From: Anaerolineae bacterium | GTDB taxonomy: Bacteria; Chloroflexota; Anaerolineae; JACIWR01 | NCBI GenBank assembly: GCA_024653325.1 | Contig: JANLFX010000033.1 | Coordinates: 1 to 32,396 of the forward strand | Length of the DNA: 32,396 nucleotides | Reading direction: 5' to 3' | Shown here: piece by piece, positions 23,575-30,262 of the stretch | How the letters are laid out: every line of letters begins with the position of its first letter | Numbering within the stretch: position 1 is the stretch's first letter | Notes under the pieces: generated by a model | What the model was told of the DNA's origin: nothing | Seen by the model: only the letters and a program-made list of their open reading frames with translations | Databases searched by the model: none | Made by a program: the position numbers and the translations under genes

Positions 23575-23592
23575 GCTTTCTCAGGAGAAAGC
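23575..23592 (+). promoter_or_regulatory. Short hairpin between arsR and sufC
   Basis: GCTTTCTC and GAGAAAGC around two bases, 13 bases before the sufC start. It may lower read-through or affect sufC translation. Confidence 0.4.
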
Positions 23593-23604
23593 ATTGAGGC
23601 AGGT

Positions 23605-24354
23605 ATGGAATTTCTTTTGAAAACCGAGGATTTGCATTTGGAACGTAACGGGCAAAAAATTCTGCGCGGTGTGAACATGGGCATTGCTCCAGGCCAGGTG
23701 TACGGATTGCTGGGCCGCAACGGTTCGGGCAAATCTACCCTGGCCTACACTTTGATGGGTTGCACCGAATACACCCCCGATCGCGGCCGAATTATCTTTG
23801 CCGGGCAGGACATTACCACTCTGTCCATCACCGAGCGGGCGCGATTGGGTCTGACCCTGGCCTGGCAGAATCCGGCTCATTTCGAGGGGCTGAAGGTGAA
23901 GGATTACCTGACCCTGGGCATGAAAGACCCATCGCTGGAACGGCTCGAACAGGCACTATCCGCCGTGGCCCTTTCACCATCGGCCTACCTGGAGCGCACG
24001 GTCAACGATGCCCTTTCCAGCGGCGAACGGAAGCGTATCGAGCTGGCTGCCGTCTACGCCATGCGCCCCAGGCTGGCCATCCTGGACGAGCCGGATTCAG
24101 GGATTGATGTGCTCTCGTTGGACGACATAGCCCGGCTCATCCGGCGCATGGCCGCGGAGGGCACAACGGTGCTGCTCATTACCCACCGCGATGAGATGGT
24201 GCCGGTAGCCGATGTGGCAGCGCTGATGTGCGAAGGGGAGATCCTGCGCGTAGGTGAGCCGCAGACAGTGCGCGAACACTACGCCCGCCGCTGTCGTCCG
24301 TGCGAGGTGGCCACGCTGGTAGAAGCACCAGGAGGGGTTTATGAGCGACTTTGA
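23605..24354 (+). CDS. sufC: SufC-like Fe-S assembly ATPase
   Basis: 249 residues, usual SufC size. Walker A LLGRNGSGKST, Q-loop LAWQNPAHFEGL, signature LSSGERKRIELA, Walker B LAILDEPDSGIDV (the DSG.D.. pattern typical of SufC) and ITHRDEM. SufC hydrolyses ATP to drive cluster assembly on SufB. The next gene starts 14 bases before this one ends, so the pair is translationally coupled. With only a SufB partner and no SufD, SufS or SufE next to it, the pair corresponds to the minimal SUF (SMS) type known from archaea and anaerobes. Confidence 0.88.
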   Translation: MEFLLKTEDLHLERNGQKILRGVNMGIAPGQVYGLLGRNGSGKSTLAYTLMGCTEYTPDRGRIIFAGQDITTLSITERARLGLTLAWQNPAHFEGLKVKDYLTLGMKDPSLERLEQALSAVALSPSAYLERTVNDALSSGERKRIELAAVYAMRPRLAILDEPDSGIDVLSLDDIARLIRRMAAEGTTVLLITHRDEMVPVADVAALMCEGEILRVGEPQTVREHYARRCRPCEVATLVEAPGGVYERL

Positions 24355-25279
24355 AGCCATTCTGAAAGCCTACGAGCGGTCGGGGGGTGACCCGAACTTC
24401 CTGCGCTCGCCCAAAGTGGCCAGCCTGGTTATCAGCGGCAACCGGGTGCTGGGGGCTAACCAGGTGCCAGGGGTGCGTATCGAGCCTGAAGAGATCGAGC
24501 ACGGGGTACGGGTCAAGGTCATCGTCGAACCCGGAACCCGGCTGGACGTCCCAGCCCACCTGTGCTTCGGGGTGATCCCCGCCGAGGGTGTGCAGGAAAT
24601 CCTGCCCGAGTTCGAGATCGGCGCCGGGTCGCGGGCCGAGTTCATCGCCCATTGCACCTTCCCCAATGCTGTCAATGTCCGGCACCTGATGGAGGCCCGC
24701 ATTCACGTGGGTGAGAACGCCACCATGAAATACGGTGAGACCCATTATCACGGGGAGGCAGGCGGCGTGGAGGTGGTGCCCAAGGCCCAGGTGACGGTGG
24801 ACAAAGGCGGACATTACAGTTCTGAGTTTGCCTTGACTACAGGGCGGGTGGGGAAGCTGGACTTCGACTACGTGGTGGACGTGGCCGCCCACGGTGTGGC
24901 CGAACTCGTGGCCAAAGCCTATGGCTACGGGAACGACGCCATTTCGGTTAAGGAGACCATTCGCCTCAACGGTGAATACGCGCGCGGACTGGCCAAATCT
25001 CGCATCGCTGTGCGGGATGAGGCTACCAGTGAGGTGATGGGCGCTACCGAGGGCAACGCCCCCTTCGCCCGCGGTCATGTGGACTGCATCGAGGTGGTGC
25101 GCGATCGAGCAGTGGCCAACGCCATCCCCATCGTGAAAGTACGGGACGACCGGGCCTACGTGACCCACGAGGCGGCTATTGGCACGGTGAACAAGAAAGA
25201 GCTGGAGACCCTGATGTCGCGCGGCCTGGACGAGGAAACGGCGGTAGATGTCATCATCCGCGGGATGTTGGCCGGGTGA
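24341..25279 (+). CDS. sufB: SufB/SufD-like Fe-S scaffold (minimal SMS type)
   Basis: 312 residues, much shorter than the approximately 470 of classical SufB but right for the minimal SMS-type scaffold. The central beta-helix region spans about 60-230. Near the C-terminus GHVDCIEVVRDRAVANAIP and YVTHEAAIGTVNKKELETLMSRG carry the Cys and Glu positions needed for cluster assembly in SufB. AGGAGGGG precedes the ATG. Forms a complex with the SufC-like ATPase and would build [4Fe-4S] clusters for the many Fe-S/Cys proteins downstream. Confidence 0.87.
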   Translation: MSDFEAILKAYERSGGDPNFLRSPKVASLVISGNRVLGANQVPGVRIEPEEIEHGVRVKVIVEPGTRLDVPAHLCFGVIPAEGVQEILPEFEIGAGSRAEFIAHCTFPNAVNVRHLMEARIHVGENATMKYGETHYHGEAGGVEVVPKAQVTVDKGGHYSSEFALTTGRVGKLDFDYVVDVAAHGVAELVAKAYGYGNDAISVKETIRLNGEYARGLAKSRIAVRDEATSEVMGATEGNAPFARGHVDCIEVVRDRAVANAIPIVKVRDDRAYVTHEAAIGTVNKKELETLMSRGLDEETAVDVIIRGMLAG

Positions 25280-25309
25280 GAGCTCGGAAAATTAACAGGA
25301 GGATACCGG

Positions 25310-25594
25310 ATGGGCAAACAATTGATCGTGGAGTTGACCGGGCCGGTGCGAGTTCAGGCTGGCCTGAAAGAGGTAAGCATAGCCGTAGAAGATAATGCTA
25401 CCTGGGGTGACGTGATAGCAGCCCTGGCCCGGGCCTTGCCGGCCTTGGTGGGCACGGCGATAGCCGAAGACCGGCGTAGTATCGCCTGGCCCTACCTGTT
25501 AAACGTGGGCGGACGACGCACGGTCCGTGATTTCGGTGAAAAAGCGCAAATTCAGGAAGGCGACCACCTATCATTGTTGGAAGAAACCTGCTGA
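25310..25594 (+). CDS. MoaD/ThiS-like ubiquitin-fold protein without GG tail
   Basis: 94 residues with a beta-grasp pattern: VELTGPVRVQAG, WGDVIAALARALPALVG, LNVGGRRTVRDFGEKAQIQEGDHLSLL. Sulfur carriers of this family end in Gly-Gly, which is thiocarboxylated; this one ends in EETC instead. It may have lost the carrier role, or use the terminal Cys. AGGAGG before the ATG; 15 bases to the next gene. Its setting after a SUF pair suggests a sulfur-related task. Confidence 0.65.
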   Translation: MGKQLIVELTGPVRVQAGLKEVSIAVEDNATWGDVIAALARALPALVGTAIAEDRRSIAWPYLLNVGGRRTVRDFGEKAQIQEGDHLSLLEETC

Positions 25595-25609
25595 GTGAGG
25601 AGGTAAGCG

Positions 25610-25912
25610 ATGTCCTGGCTGGAGGTAAACCCCGAGCTCAACCAAAAATTCGTGGATTTCTATCGCGTCACCTTCGCCGATGGTGCACTGGACCGCAAGA
25701 CAAAACAATTGATCGGGCTGAGCGTGGCCCTGGCCACCGGATGCGGGCCCTGATTTGAGAACCATTCTGCCCGTGCGCGCAGATTAGGAGCCAGCGATAT
25801 GGAGATACGGGAAGCCATCGCCGTGGCAGAAGTGCTCATGGCCGGCCGGGCCCGTACCATTGCCGCTGAATCATCGGTGCAACCGCAGTCCGAACAAATC
25901 CAGGATGAGTAA
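25610..25912 (+). CDS. AhpD/carboxymuconolactone decarboxylase-like protein with in-frame UGA (probable selenoprotein)
   Basis: Reading from ATG 25610 (GGAGG at 25599-25603), 47 codons lead to a TGA at 25751-25753; the same frame then runs 52 more codons to TAA at 25910. The read-through protein (100 residues) is a typical small CMD/AhpD-like protein: LDRKTKQLIGLSVALATGC before the TGA and ASDMEIREAIAVAEVLMAG after it. The TGA sits exactly at the second Cys of the family's CxxC (C45-G-P-U48), with the conserved His four residues later (H52). A stem-loop with a GU in its apical loop lies 20 bases after the TGA. These proteins reduce peroxides or disulfides. The next gene overlaps by 8 bases. 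Alternative: a nonsense mutation, but conservation on both sides argues against this. Confidence 0.8.
25766..25783 (+). promoter_or_regulatory. Bacterial SECIS-like stem-loop
   Basis: TCTGC (25766-25770) pairs with GCAGA (25779-25783); an extra C-G pair (25772-25777) closes a GTGC loop. The loop G-U is 20-21 bases after the UGA, the same distance as in E. coli fdhF. Folding was done by eye. Confidence 0.55.
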
Positions 25913-27062
25913 ATACAAAGACTTCGAGTTCAACCTGCGAGAGTTGGCCGGGTCCATGGGGGATTTCGGCACTTTGTTCCCCCTGGCCATCGGTTTGATT
26001 GTGGTGTGCGGGCTCAACCCGGCCGGGCTGTTTATCTGGATGGGGCTGGTCAACATCGCTACCGGCCTGATCTATCGTCTGCCCATGCCCCTGGAACCCA
26101 AGAAAGTGGTATCGGTGACAGCCATTGCCCAGCAATGGCCGGCCTCGCTGGTTTACGCCTCGGGATTGGGATTGGGTATCACCTGGTTTATTCTGGTGTT
26201 CAGCGGGGCGTTGCGCAAGCTCATCGCTATCACGCCGACTTTCATAGTGCGGGGCATCCAGTTGGCGCTGGGAATAACACTGGTCTGGACGGGGCTCAAG
26301 ATGATGCGGCCGGCCCCGCTGCTGGGGGTTTTGGCGGTCGTCATCGTGCTCACCCTGCGCCAGAACCGCTACGCTCCGGCAGCCATCGTGCTCATGGCCC
26401 TGGGGGTAGGCATCATCGCCTGGAAGGGCGAGCTGGGGCGTTCCCTGGAGCTGGCGATCACCCTGCCGCCGCTGACGGTGCCCCATCTGAGGGATGTCTG
26501 GCAGGCCATGGTGCTGGCCGGCTTTGCCCAGATTCCCCTGTCCATCACCAATGCCGTTATCGCCACCGCGGCCCTGATCCGGGATTATTTCCCCGATAAG
26601 CCGGTCAGCGAACGGCAGTTGATGCTCAACATGGGCTTCATGAACGTCATTCCGGCTTTCTTCGGCGGAATGCCCATGTGCCACGGGGCGGGAGGGCTGG
26701 CCGGTCAGTACTATTTCGGGGCGCGTACCGGTGGCACCAACATCCTGGAGGGGCTGATCGAAATCTCCCTGGGATTGTTTCTGGGCAAATCGCTGGGCAA
26801 CCTGCTGGCCGCTTTTCCCATGCCGTTGGTGGGCGGGATGATGTTCATGGTGGGGATCGAGCTGGCCAAGGTAGTGATGAAGCTGCGGGGATGGAAACTA
26901 TACCTGGCCTTGTTCACTGCGGCTCTCTCCGTGGCGACCAACATGGCCGTGGGCTTTGTGGCCGGGTTGGCTGCGGCTTACCTGGTACGGACGCTGAAGC
27001 GGCAGCATCTGTTGGTTTGCGCCTGCTCAACAGCCAGAAAGGGCAAGGCGACTGAACAGTAA
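25905..27062 (+). CDS. MOT1-family sulfate/molybdate transporter
   Basis: 385 residues with about ten hydrophobic segments. FNLRELAGSMGDFGTLFPLAIG near the start, MPLEPKKVVSVTAIA, and FFGGMPMCHGAGGLAGQYYFGARTGG later are the conserved parts of the MOT1/putative sulfate transporter family. It should import an oxyanion, sulfate or molybdate; selenium-containing anions are possible given the neighbour, but that is speculation. The ATG at 25905 overlaps the stop of the selenoprotein gene (ATGAGTAA), indicating translational coupling; an upstream TTG frame adds 15 unlike residues. Confidence 0.87.
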   Translation: MSKYKDFEFNLRELAGSMGDFGTLFPLAIGLIVVCGLNPAGLFIWMGLVNIATGLIYRLPMPLEPKKVVSVTAIAQQWPASLVYASGLGLGITWFILVFSGALRKLIAITPTFIVRGIQLALGITLVWTGLKMMRPAPLLGVLAVVIVLTLRQNRYAPAAIVLMALGVGIIAWKGELGRSLELAITLPPLTVPHLRDVWQAMVLAGFAQIPLSITNAVIATAALIRDYFPDKPVSERQLMLNMGFMNVIPAFFGGMPMCHGAGGLAGQYYFGARTGGTNILEGLIEISLGLFLGKSLGNLLAAFPMPLVGGMMFMVGIELAKVVMKLRGWKLYLALFTAALSVATNMAVGFVAGLAAAYLVRTLKRQHLLVCACSTARKGKATEQ

Positions 27063-27067
27063 ATGGA

Positions 27068-27128
27068 TATATGATGTAGCGGCATGCGGTTTTGTCCGCC
27101 GCCAGGTCAATTAGCAGTCCCCCGCTAC
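27068..27128. repeat. TGTAGCGG...CCGCTACA inverted repeat
   Basis: Ends TGTAGCGG and CCGCTACA flank about 45 bases, between the transporter gene and the small Cys-rich ORF. Another dispersed palindrome; ends are placed by eye. Confidence 0.4.
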
Positions 27129-27152
27129 ACTCCACTCAATACGAGGAGACAA

Positions 27153-27260
27153 ATGAAAAACATCCGCCGTTGTCAGTGCCAGTGCGGTTGCGGGTCATGT
27201 TGTAAACGGGCACCACCATCTTTCACTGGCTACCAACACCTATGCAACGTTGCTCAATAA
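27153..27260 (+). CDS. 35-residue cysteine-rich peptide
   Basis: ATG 27153 is preceded by GAGGAGAC and followed by 34 codons and TAA. The peptide begins MKNIRRCQCQCGCGSCCKR: six cysteines within eleven residues, then a seventh near the end (HLCNVAQ). Basic start, no hydrophobic segment. The spacing resembles metal- or cluster-binding peptides such as metallothioneins, but I know no family. It lies between the transporter and the HdrA-like gene, on the same strand with good ribosome-binding sites on both sides, so it is likely expressed. Too short for routine gene finding. Confidence 0.6.
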   Translation: MKNIRRCQCQCGCGSCCKRAPPSFTGYQHLCNVAQ

Positions 27261-27298
27261 ACTTCACTTCAAATCACATTTTCAAGGAGGTATCACTA

Positions 27299-27661
27299 AT
27301 GGCCGACAAACCGAGATTTGTCATGTGTATCTGCACGGGGGAGTGCCCCGGGTTCCAGAGCTTAAACCTCTGGGAACTGATCAACCGTGTCCGCAACGAG
27401 TTGGATGTGGAATACGCCATTGTCCATCCTCAACTCTGCGTGGAAGACGGCGATCGTTTCTGGCAGGACTACGCCAAGCCAAATCACACTTACATCGTAG
27501 GCGCTTGTGACCCCGTCATGCAGCGCAAGATGTTCAAGGACGCTTTCGCCCAGGTAGGGGGCAACTTTGACAAGCAAGTTGTTTCCCTCGATCTGCGGAA
27601 CATGACCACCGACGAGGCCTACAACAAAGTGGCTGAGACAGTGGCCAGTATAACCAAGTAG
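27299..27661 (+). CDS. HdrA-like N-terminal domain protein
   Basis: 120 residues from ATG 27299 with a strong AAGGAGG. The pattern FVMCICTGECPGF, then HPQLCVEDGDRFWQDYAKPNHTYIVGACDPVMQRKMFKDAFAQVG resembles the Cys-containing domain that precedes the flavin part of heterodisulfide reductase subunit A (CxCG...C...GAC.P..H...F). Here it stands alone, without flavin or ferredoxin modules. Likely a small Fe-S or thiol-redox protein. The neighbouring ferredoxin could supply electrons. Family match is from memory. Confidence 0.65.
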   Translation: MADKPRFVMCICTGECPGFQSLNLWELINRVRNELDVEYAIVHPQLCVEDGDRFWQDYAKPNHTYIVGACDPVMQRKMFKDAFAQVGGNFDKQVVSLDLRNMTTDEAYNKVAETVASITK

Positions 27662-27714
27662 CTTCTCACCCGAGCCGCCTGCTCAACGGCGAGCAGCGAT
27701 CTGGTGAGGAGAAG

Positions 27715-27744
27715 CCAGGGGTGGGCAGAATCTCCCACCCCTGG
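27715..27744 (+). terminator. Hairpin after the HdrA-like gene
   Basis: CCAGGGGTGGG (27715-27725) and CCCACCCCTGG (27734-27744) are exact complements around 8 bases; GCTTCTCACC and GGTGAGGAGAAGC lie just before it and also pair. No U-tract follows, so it may only attenuate. Confidence 0.45.
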
Positions 27745-27778
27745 CCCTCGCTCATTCATATGTGAAAGGCGAAATGTT

Positions 27779-28171
27779 ATGGTTGAAATAAGTCAGGCGG
27801 GGGCCAGAGAGGCAGCTCGCAAGTTCGCTAACGTCTTAGCCGCCACGCCCCAGTATGAGAACTTCACTCGGGCTCAGCATCAGCTTCACCAAGATACGAC
27901 GGCCATGCAGGCCATCCGCGAGTTCCAGCGGAAACAGCAATACCTGCAGATGATGCAGACCTGGGGCGAGTTCAGCGAGGCCGACGAGCACGAGCTGCAT
28001 CAACTCTACGATCGGATGATGGAAATCCCCAGCGTGCAGCATTACTTTCATTGTAGGAAGAGTAGCCCTCATGTGCCGAGAGGCAGCTCAGATTATTGGC
28101 GAAGTCATCGGCACAGATTTCGTGCCTCAGCGCTCAGGCTGCTGCGGGTAACGGGAGGCCAGGGATGTTAA
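27779..28171 (+). CDS. YlbF-family protein, frameshifted near the 3' end
   Basis: From ATG 27779 the first 90 residues (ISQAGAREAARKFANVL, NFTRAQHQLHQDTTAMQAIREF, EIPSVQHYF) are a clear YlbF/YmcA-type helical protein. After the TTT codon at 28046 the frame turns into basic, unrelated residues. Skipping one base (28049) gives the expected tail IVGRVALMCREAAQIIGEV, then GTDFVPQRSGCCG and a stop at 28149-28151. YlbF/YmcA proteins of Bacillus form a complex carrying [4Fe-4S] clusters, and the CC near the restored end would suit that. A mutated gene, a sequencing error or, less likely, a recoding site. Confidence 0.6.
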   Translation: MVEISQAGAREAARKFANVLAATPQYENFTRAQHQLHQDTTAMQAIREFQRKQQYLQMMQTWGEFSEADEHELHQLYDRMMEIPSVQHYFHCRKSSPHVPRGSSDYWRSHRHRFRASALRLLRVTGGQGC

Positions 28172-28458
28172 ACCAGGAAGTGGAAACAGCAGCCCGCGAG
28201 TTCGCCGCCCTGCTGATCCAAACGCAGCCTGTGGCGGAACTCCGCAGAGCTCAGGAGCAATTGGATGCTGACGCCGAGGCTCAGCGCCTGCTGGCGGAGT
28301 GGGATCAGAAACAGCGAGATTTGCTGGTCCGACAGCAGGCCGGCCAGAACATCGCCCCGGCTGAAATGGACAACCTGCGTCGGCTGCGGGCTCGAATCAG
28401 AACCTTCCGGCGATCAGGGCCTACACAGAGATGCAACGGCAGGTACAGCCCTACCTGA
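28165..28458 (+). CDS. Second YlbF-family protein, also frameshifted
   Basis: From ATG 28165 (GGGAGGCCAGGG upstream). TAAREFAALLIQTQPVAELRRAQEQLDADAEAQRLL and ENMDNLRRLRAR-like helices are family-typical, but after about residue 78 (28398) the frame is lost. In the next frame NLPAIRAYTEMQRQVQPY, then LTDLNEEISQVLGLDFGALSRAAG continue the family to a TAA at 28527-28529. One base appears missing between 28398 and 28401. Tandem paralogue of the preceding gene; this shift is in the opposite direction. Confidence 0.6.
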   Translation: MLNQEVETAAREFAALLIQTQPVAELRRAQEQLDADAEAQRLLAEWDQKQRDLLVRQQAGQNIAPAEMDNLRRLRARIRTFRRSGPTQRCNGRYSPT

Positions 28459-28550
28459 CCGATTTGAACGAGGAGATCAGCCAGGTCTTGGGGCTGGACT
28501 TCGGAGCCCTGAGCCGGGCCGCAGGATAACAAAAATTGAGACCATTTTCT

Positions 28551-28623
28551 ACCACAAAGGACACAAAGTACACGAAGGCAGCATTAAAAAGTACCCTTTG
28601 TGTCCCTTCGTGTCCTTCGTGGT
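28551..28623. repeat. CCACGAAGGACAC-type palindromic repeat
   Basis: Left arm from ACCACAAAGGACACAAAG (28551) and right arm ending GTGTCCTTCGTGGT (28623) are complementary. Third clear copy of the family; it lies 23 bases before the ferredoxin start. Confidence 0.75.
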
Positions 28624-28646
28624 TTTAGAATCAGGAGGTGATTTAG

Positions 28647-28919
28647 ATGCCTTATGGAATTCCCAGGGAGGAAATCCCCTGGTATCCAACGGTGGACTAC
28701 GATAGCTGTGCCGGCTGTCAGGAATGTATTGAGTTCTGTCCCAACGGGGTTTATGAGTGGGATGACAACGATCATCACCCACTGGTGGTGAACCCTTATA
28801 ACTGCGTGGTGGGCTGCAGGGCCTGTGCCCAGATATGCTCCATGGAAGCCATCAGCTTCCCCTCCAGGGAAGAAATGGTGGCCTTGATGCGAGAGCTGAT
28901 GGAAAAATACAAGAGTTAG
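28647..28919 (+). CDS. 2[4Fe-4S] ferredoxin
   Basis: 90 residues with two cluster motifs: CAGCQECIEFCP (about 21-32) and CVVGCRACAQICSM (about 52-65; the first spacing has one extra residue). VDYDSC and VNPYNC precede them as in bacterial-type ferredoxins. A C-terminal helix (SREEMVALMRELMEKYKS) follows. Soluble electron carrier, probably serving the HdrA-like or other redox proteins of the operon. Strong AGGAGGTG site. Confidence 0.9.
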   Translation: MPYGIPREEIPWYPTVDYDSCAGCQECIEFCPNGVYEWDDNDHHPLVVNPYNCVVGCRACAQICSMEAISFPSREEMVALMRELMEKYKS

Positions 28920-28950
28920 GTGCTTTGATACAACTTAAAAGGAGAGCGTA

Positions 28951-29265
28951 ATGCATGAGTTAAAGATCAAGGCCAGCGGACATATCCTGGAACGGGACTT
29001 TTTGAGCCAGGTCTATGAAGCCTTGCGAGATAAGGACTGCGACGTCACCGACATAGAGATCTTCTGTCCCACCCTCAAAGGAGGTTGGAATGAGCAGTGT
29101 CCTTCGGTCATCATTTTTAAGCTGGTGCCGGAGATAGATGCCTCTGACAAGAAGGACGTGGCAGAATGCTATGACCTGATCCGGAACGCTTTGCGCCGCC
29201 TGGATTGTCGGTTGATCTACCGCAAGGAGATCACCTATGCCTCGCTTTCAGGAGATCAGGGATGA
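28951..29265 (+). CDS. Protein of unknown function
   Basis: 104 residues, alternating strands and helices (MHELKIKASGHILERDFLSQVYEAL; PSVIIFKLVPEIDASDKKDVAECYDLIRNALRRLDCRLIY). Five cysteines are dispersed, without a clear motif. AAAGGAGAG before the ATG. The stop overlaps the next start by four bases (ATGA). No family recognised. Confidence 0.6.
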   Translation: MHELKIKASGHILERDFLSQVYEALRDKDCDVTDIEIFCPTLKGGWNEQCPSVIIFKLVPEIDASDKKDVAECYDLIRNALRRLDCRLIYRKEITYASLSGDQG

Positions 29266-29651
29266 GCCTTATTTCCAATATCCTGAGCAACAGTCACACT
29301 TTCGCTGTCGTCGGGGTGTCGCAGGACAGACAGAAGTACGGCCACGAGGTATTCGAGGCGCTGCTGGCGAAGGGTTACCAGGTCTACCCCATCAATCCCA
29401 AGTACGAGGAGATTGATGGGCATCGCTGTTATCCTTCGCTGGCCGATCTTCCCGAGCAACCGGACGTGGTGGTGACCGTAGTACCGCCAGCCGTGACGGA
29501 GCAGGTGGTCGAGAGCTGTACCCGGCTGGGGGTAGGGACGGTGTGGATGCCACCCGGCTCCTGGTCGCAGCGGGCTGTGGAGATATGCGAGACCCAGGGC
29601 ATTGAGGAAGTACATGATGTCTGCTTGGTCTTCGCGCTACGATCTTTGTAA
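29262..29651 (+). CDS. CoA-binding domain protein
   Basis: 129 residues from ATG 29262. FAVVGVSQDRQKYGHEVFEALLAKGYQVYPINPKYEEIDG and the following VVTVVPP, VWMPPGSWSQRAVEICE segments are the CoA-binding Rossmann-type domain (CoA_binding_2). Function of the stand-alone form is not settled. It is translationally coupled to the preceding unknown gene. Confidence 0.88.
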   Translation: MSLISNILSNSHTFAVVGVSQDRQKYGHEVFEALLAKGYQVYPINPKYEEIDGHRCYPSLADLPEQPDVVVTVVPPAVTEQVVESCTRLGVGTVWMPPGSWSQRAVEICETQGIEEVHDVCLVFALRSL

Positions 29652-29704
29652 GCGAAGGTCTGCTCAATACCTCATAAGGAAAACGTGCGATACGGAGGGA
29701 AGAG

Positions 29705-29917
29705 ATGCCAACTTACGAGTTTCAATGCGGTGACTGCGGTGAACGTTTCGACGTTCGTGCTTCGTTCAGCGAGAAGGACAGGGGGCTAAATCCCAAATGT
29801 CCCAAGTGCGGCAGTGAGAACACCGGCCAGGTCTTCGGCAACCTGGTCTTCTTCGCCAAATCGGGAGAAGTGGCTTTCACCCCGCCGGCGGGGGGAAGTT
29901 GCTGTTCGGCCCGGTGA
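29705..29917 (+). CDS. FmdB-family zinc ribbon protein
   Basis: 70 residues: MPTYEFQCGDCGERFDV and CPKCGSENTGQVFGN are the two CxxC knuckles of FmdB-type regulators. The tail ends SCCSAR, with two additional Cys. Probably a small metal-binding regulatory protein. Confidence 0.88.
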   Translation: MPTYEFQCGDCGERFDVRASFSEKDRGLNPKCPKCGSENTGQVFGNLVFFAKSGEVAFTPPAGGSCCSAR

Positions 29918-29932
29918 TCAGGAGGTGAGATC

Positions 29933-30229
29933 ATGCCCGGACGGGGACCGATGATGTGGCGAACGGCCCGCTGCTGCGGTGGCGATAGTAGCGTCACCCA
30001 GGTAGACATCTATGGTAACGGCCTGACCGTGGGAATAGTCGGCTTGCAGGCGGCCCTTGAGCAACTCTACGCTTTGGGCCTGGATCCTGATGACTCGGTG
30101 CAGGACGAACTGTTAGCCATGATCAAGGCCCAGAATTACGTGCCGCGCTCGGCAGAGGAGGCTTACAAAACGGCTCTTTTACGAGAGTATGCTGCTTTCT
30201 GTGCGCAGAAGGTATCCAGTGGTAAATGA
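29933..30229 (+). CDS. Small conserved protein of unknown function
   Basis: 98 residues. RTARCCGGDSS near the start, then VDIYGNGLTVGIVGLQAALEQLYALGLDPDD and AMIKAQNYVPRSAEEAYKTALLREYAAFC. The pattern (a G-x-x-V-G-x-x-x-L turn followed by helices) recurs in small proteins of anaerobes near ArsR genes as far as I remember, but I cannot name the family. GGAGGTG before the ATG; 33 bases to the next gene. Confidence 0.6.
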   Translation: MPGRGPMMWRTARCCGGDSSVTQVDIYGNGLTVGIVGLQAALEQLYALGLDPDDSVQDELLAMIKAQNYVPRSAEEAYKTALLREYAAFCAQKVSSGK

Positions 30230-30262
30230 CAATATGCCATAAGTGAACCGGCGGAGGAAACC

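Noticed and set aside
24179..25168. 329-codon frame opposite sufC/sufB
   Set aside because: His/Gly-rich antisense shadow of clearly coding sequence.
25751..25753. TGA read as tryptophan (alternative genetic code)
   Set aside because: Other genes in the window, such as arsC and xdhC, end in TGA at sensible places, and the position matches Cys/Sec rather than Trp in the family.
25610..25753. A complete 47-residue protein ending at the TGA
   Set aside because: It would stop in the middle of the CxxC motif, and the downstream frame continues the same family up to a start/stop overlap with the transporter gene.
25836..26684. 282-codon frame opposite the MOT1 transporter
   Set aside because: Antisense shadow without domain; the plus strand encodes membrane segments.
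28040..28055. Programmed +1 frameshift in the first YlbF gene
   Set aside because: TTT C is only weakly slippery, there is no stop or strong pairing signal in the zero frame, and the neighbour has a shift in the other direction; mutation or error is simpler.
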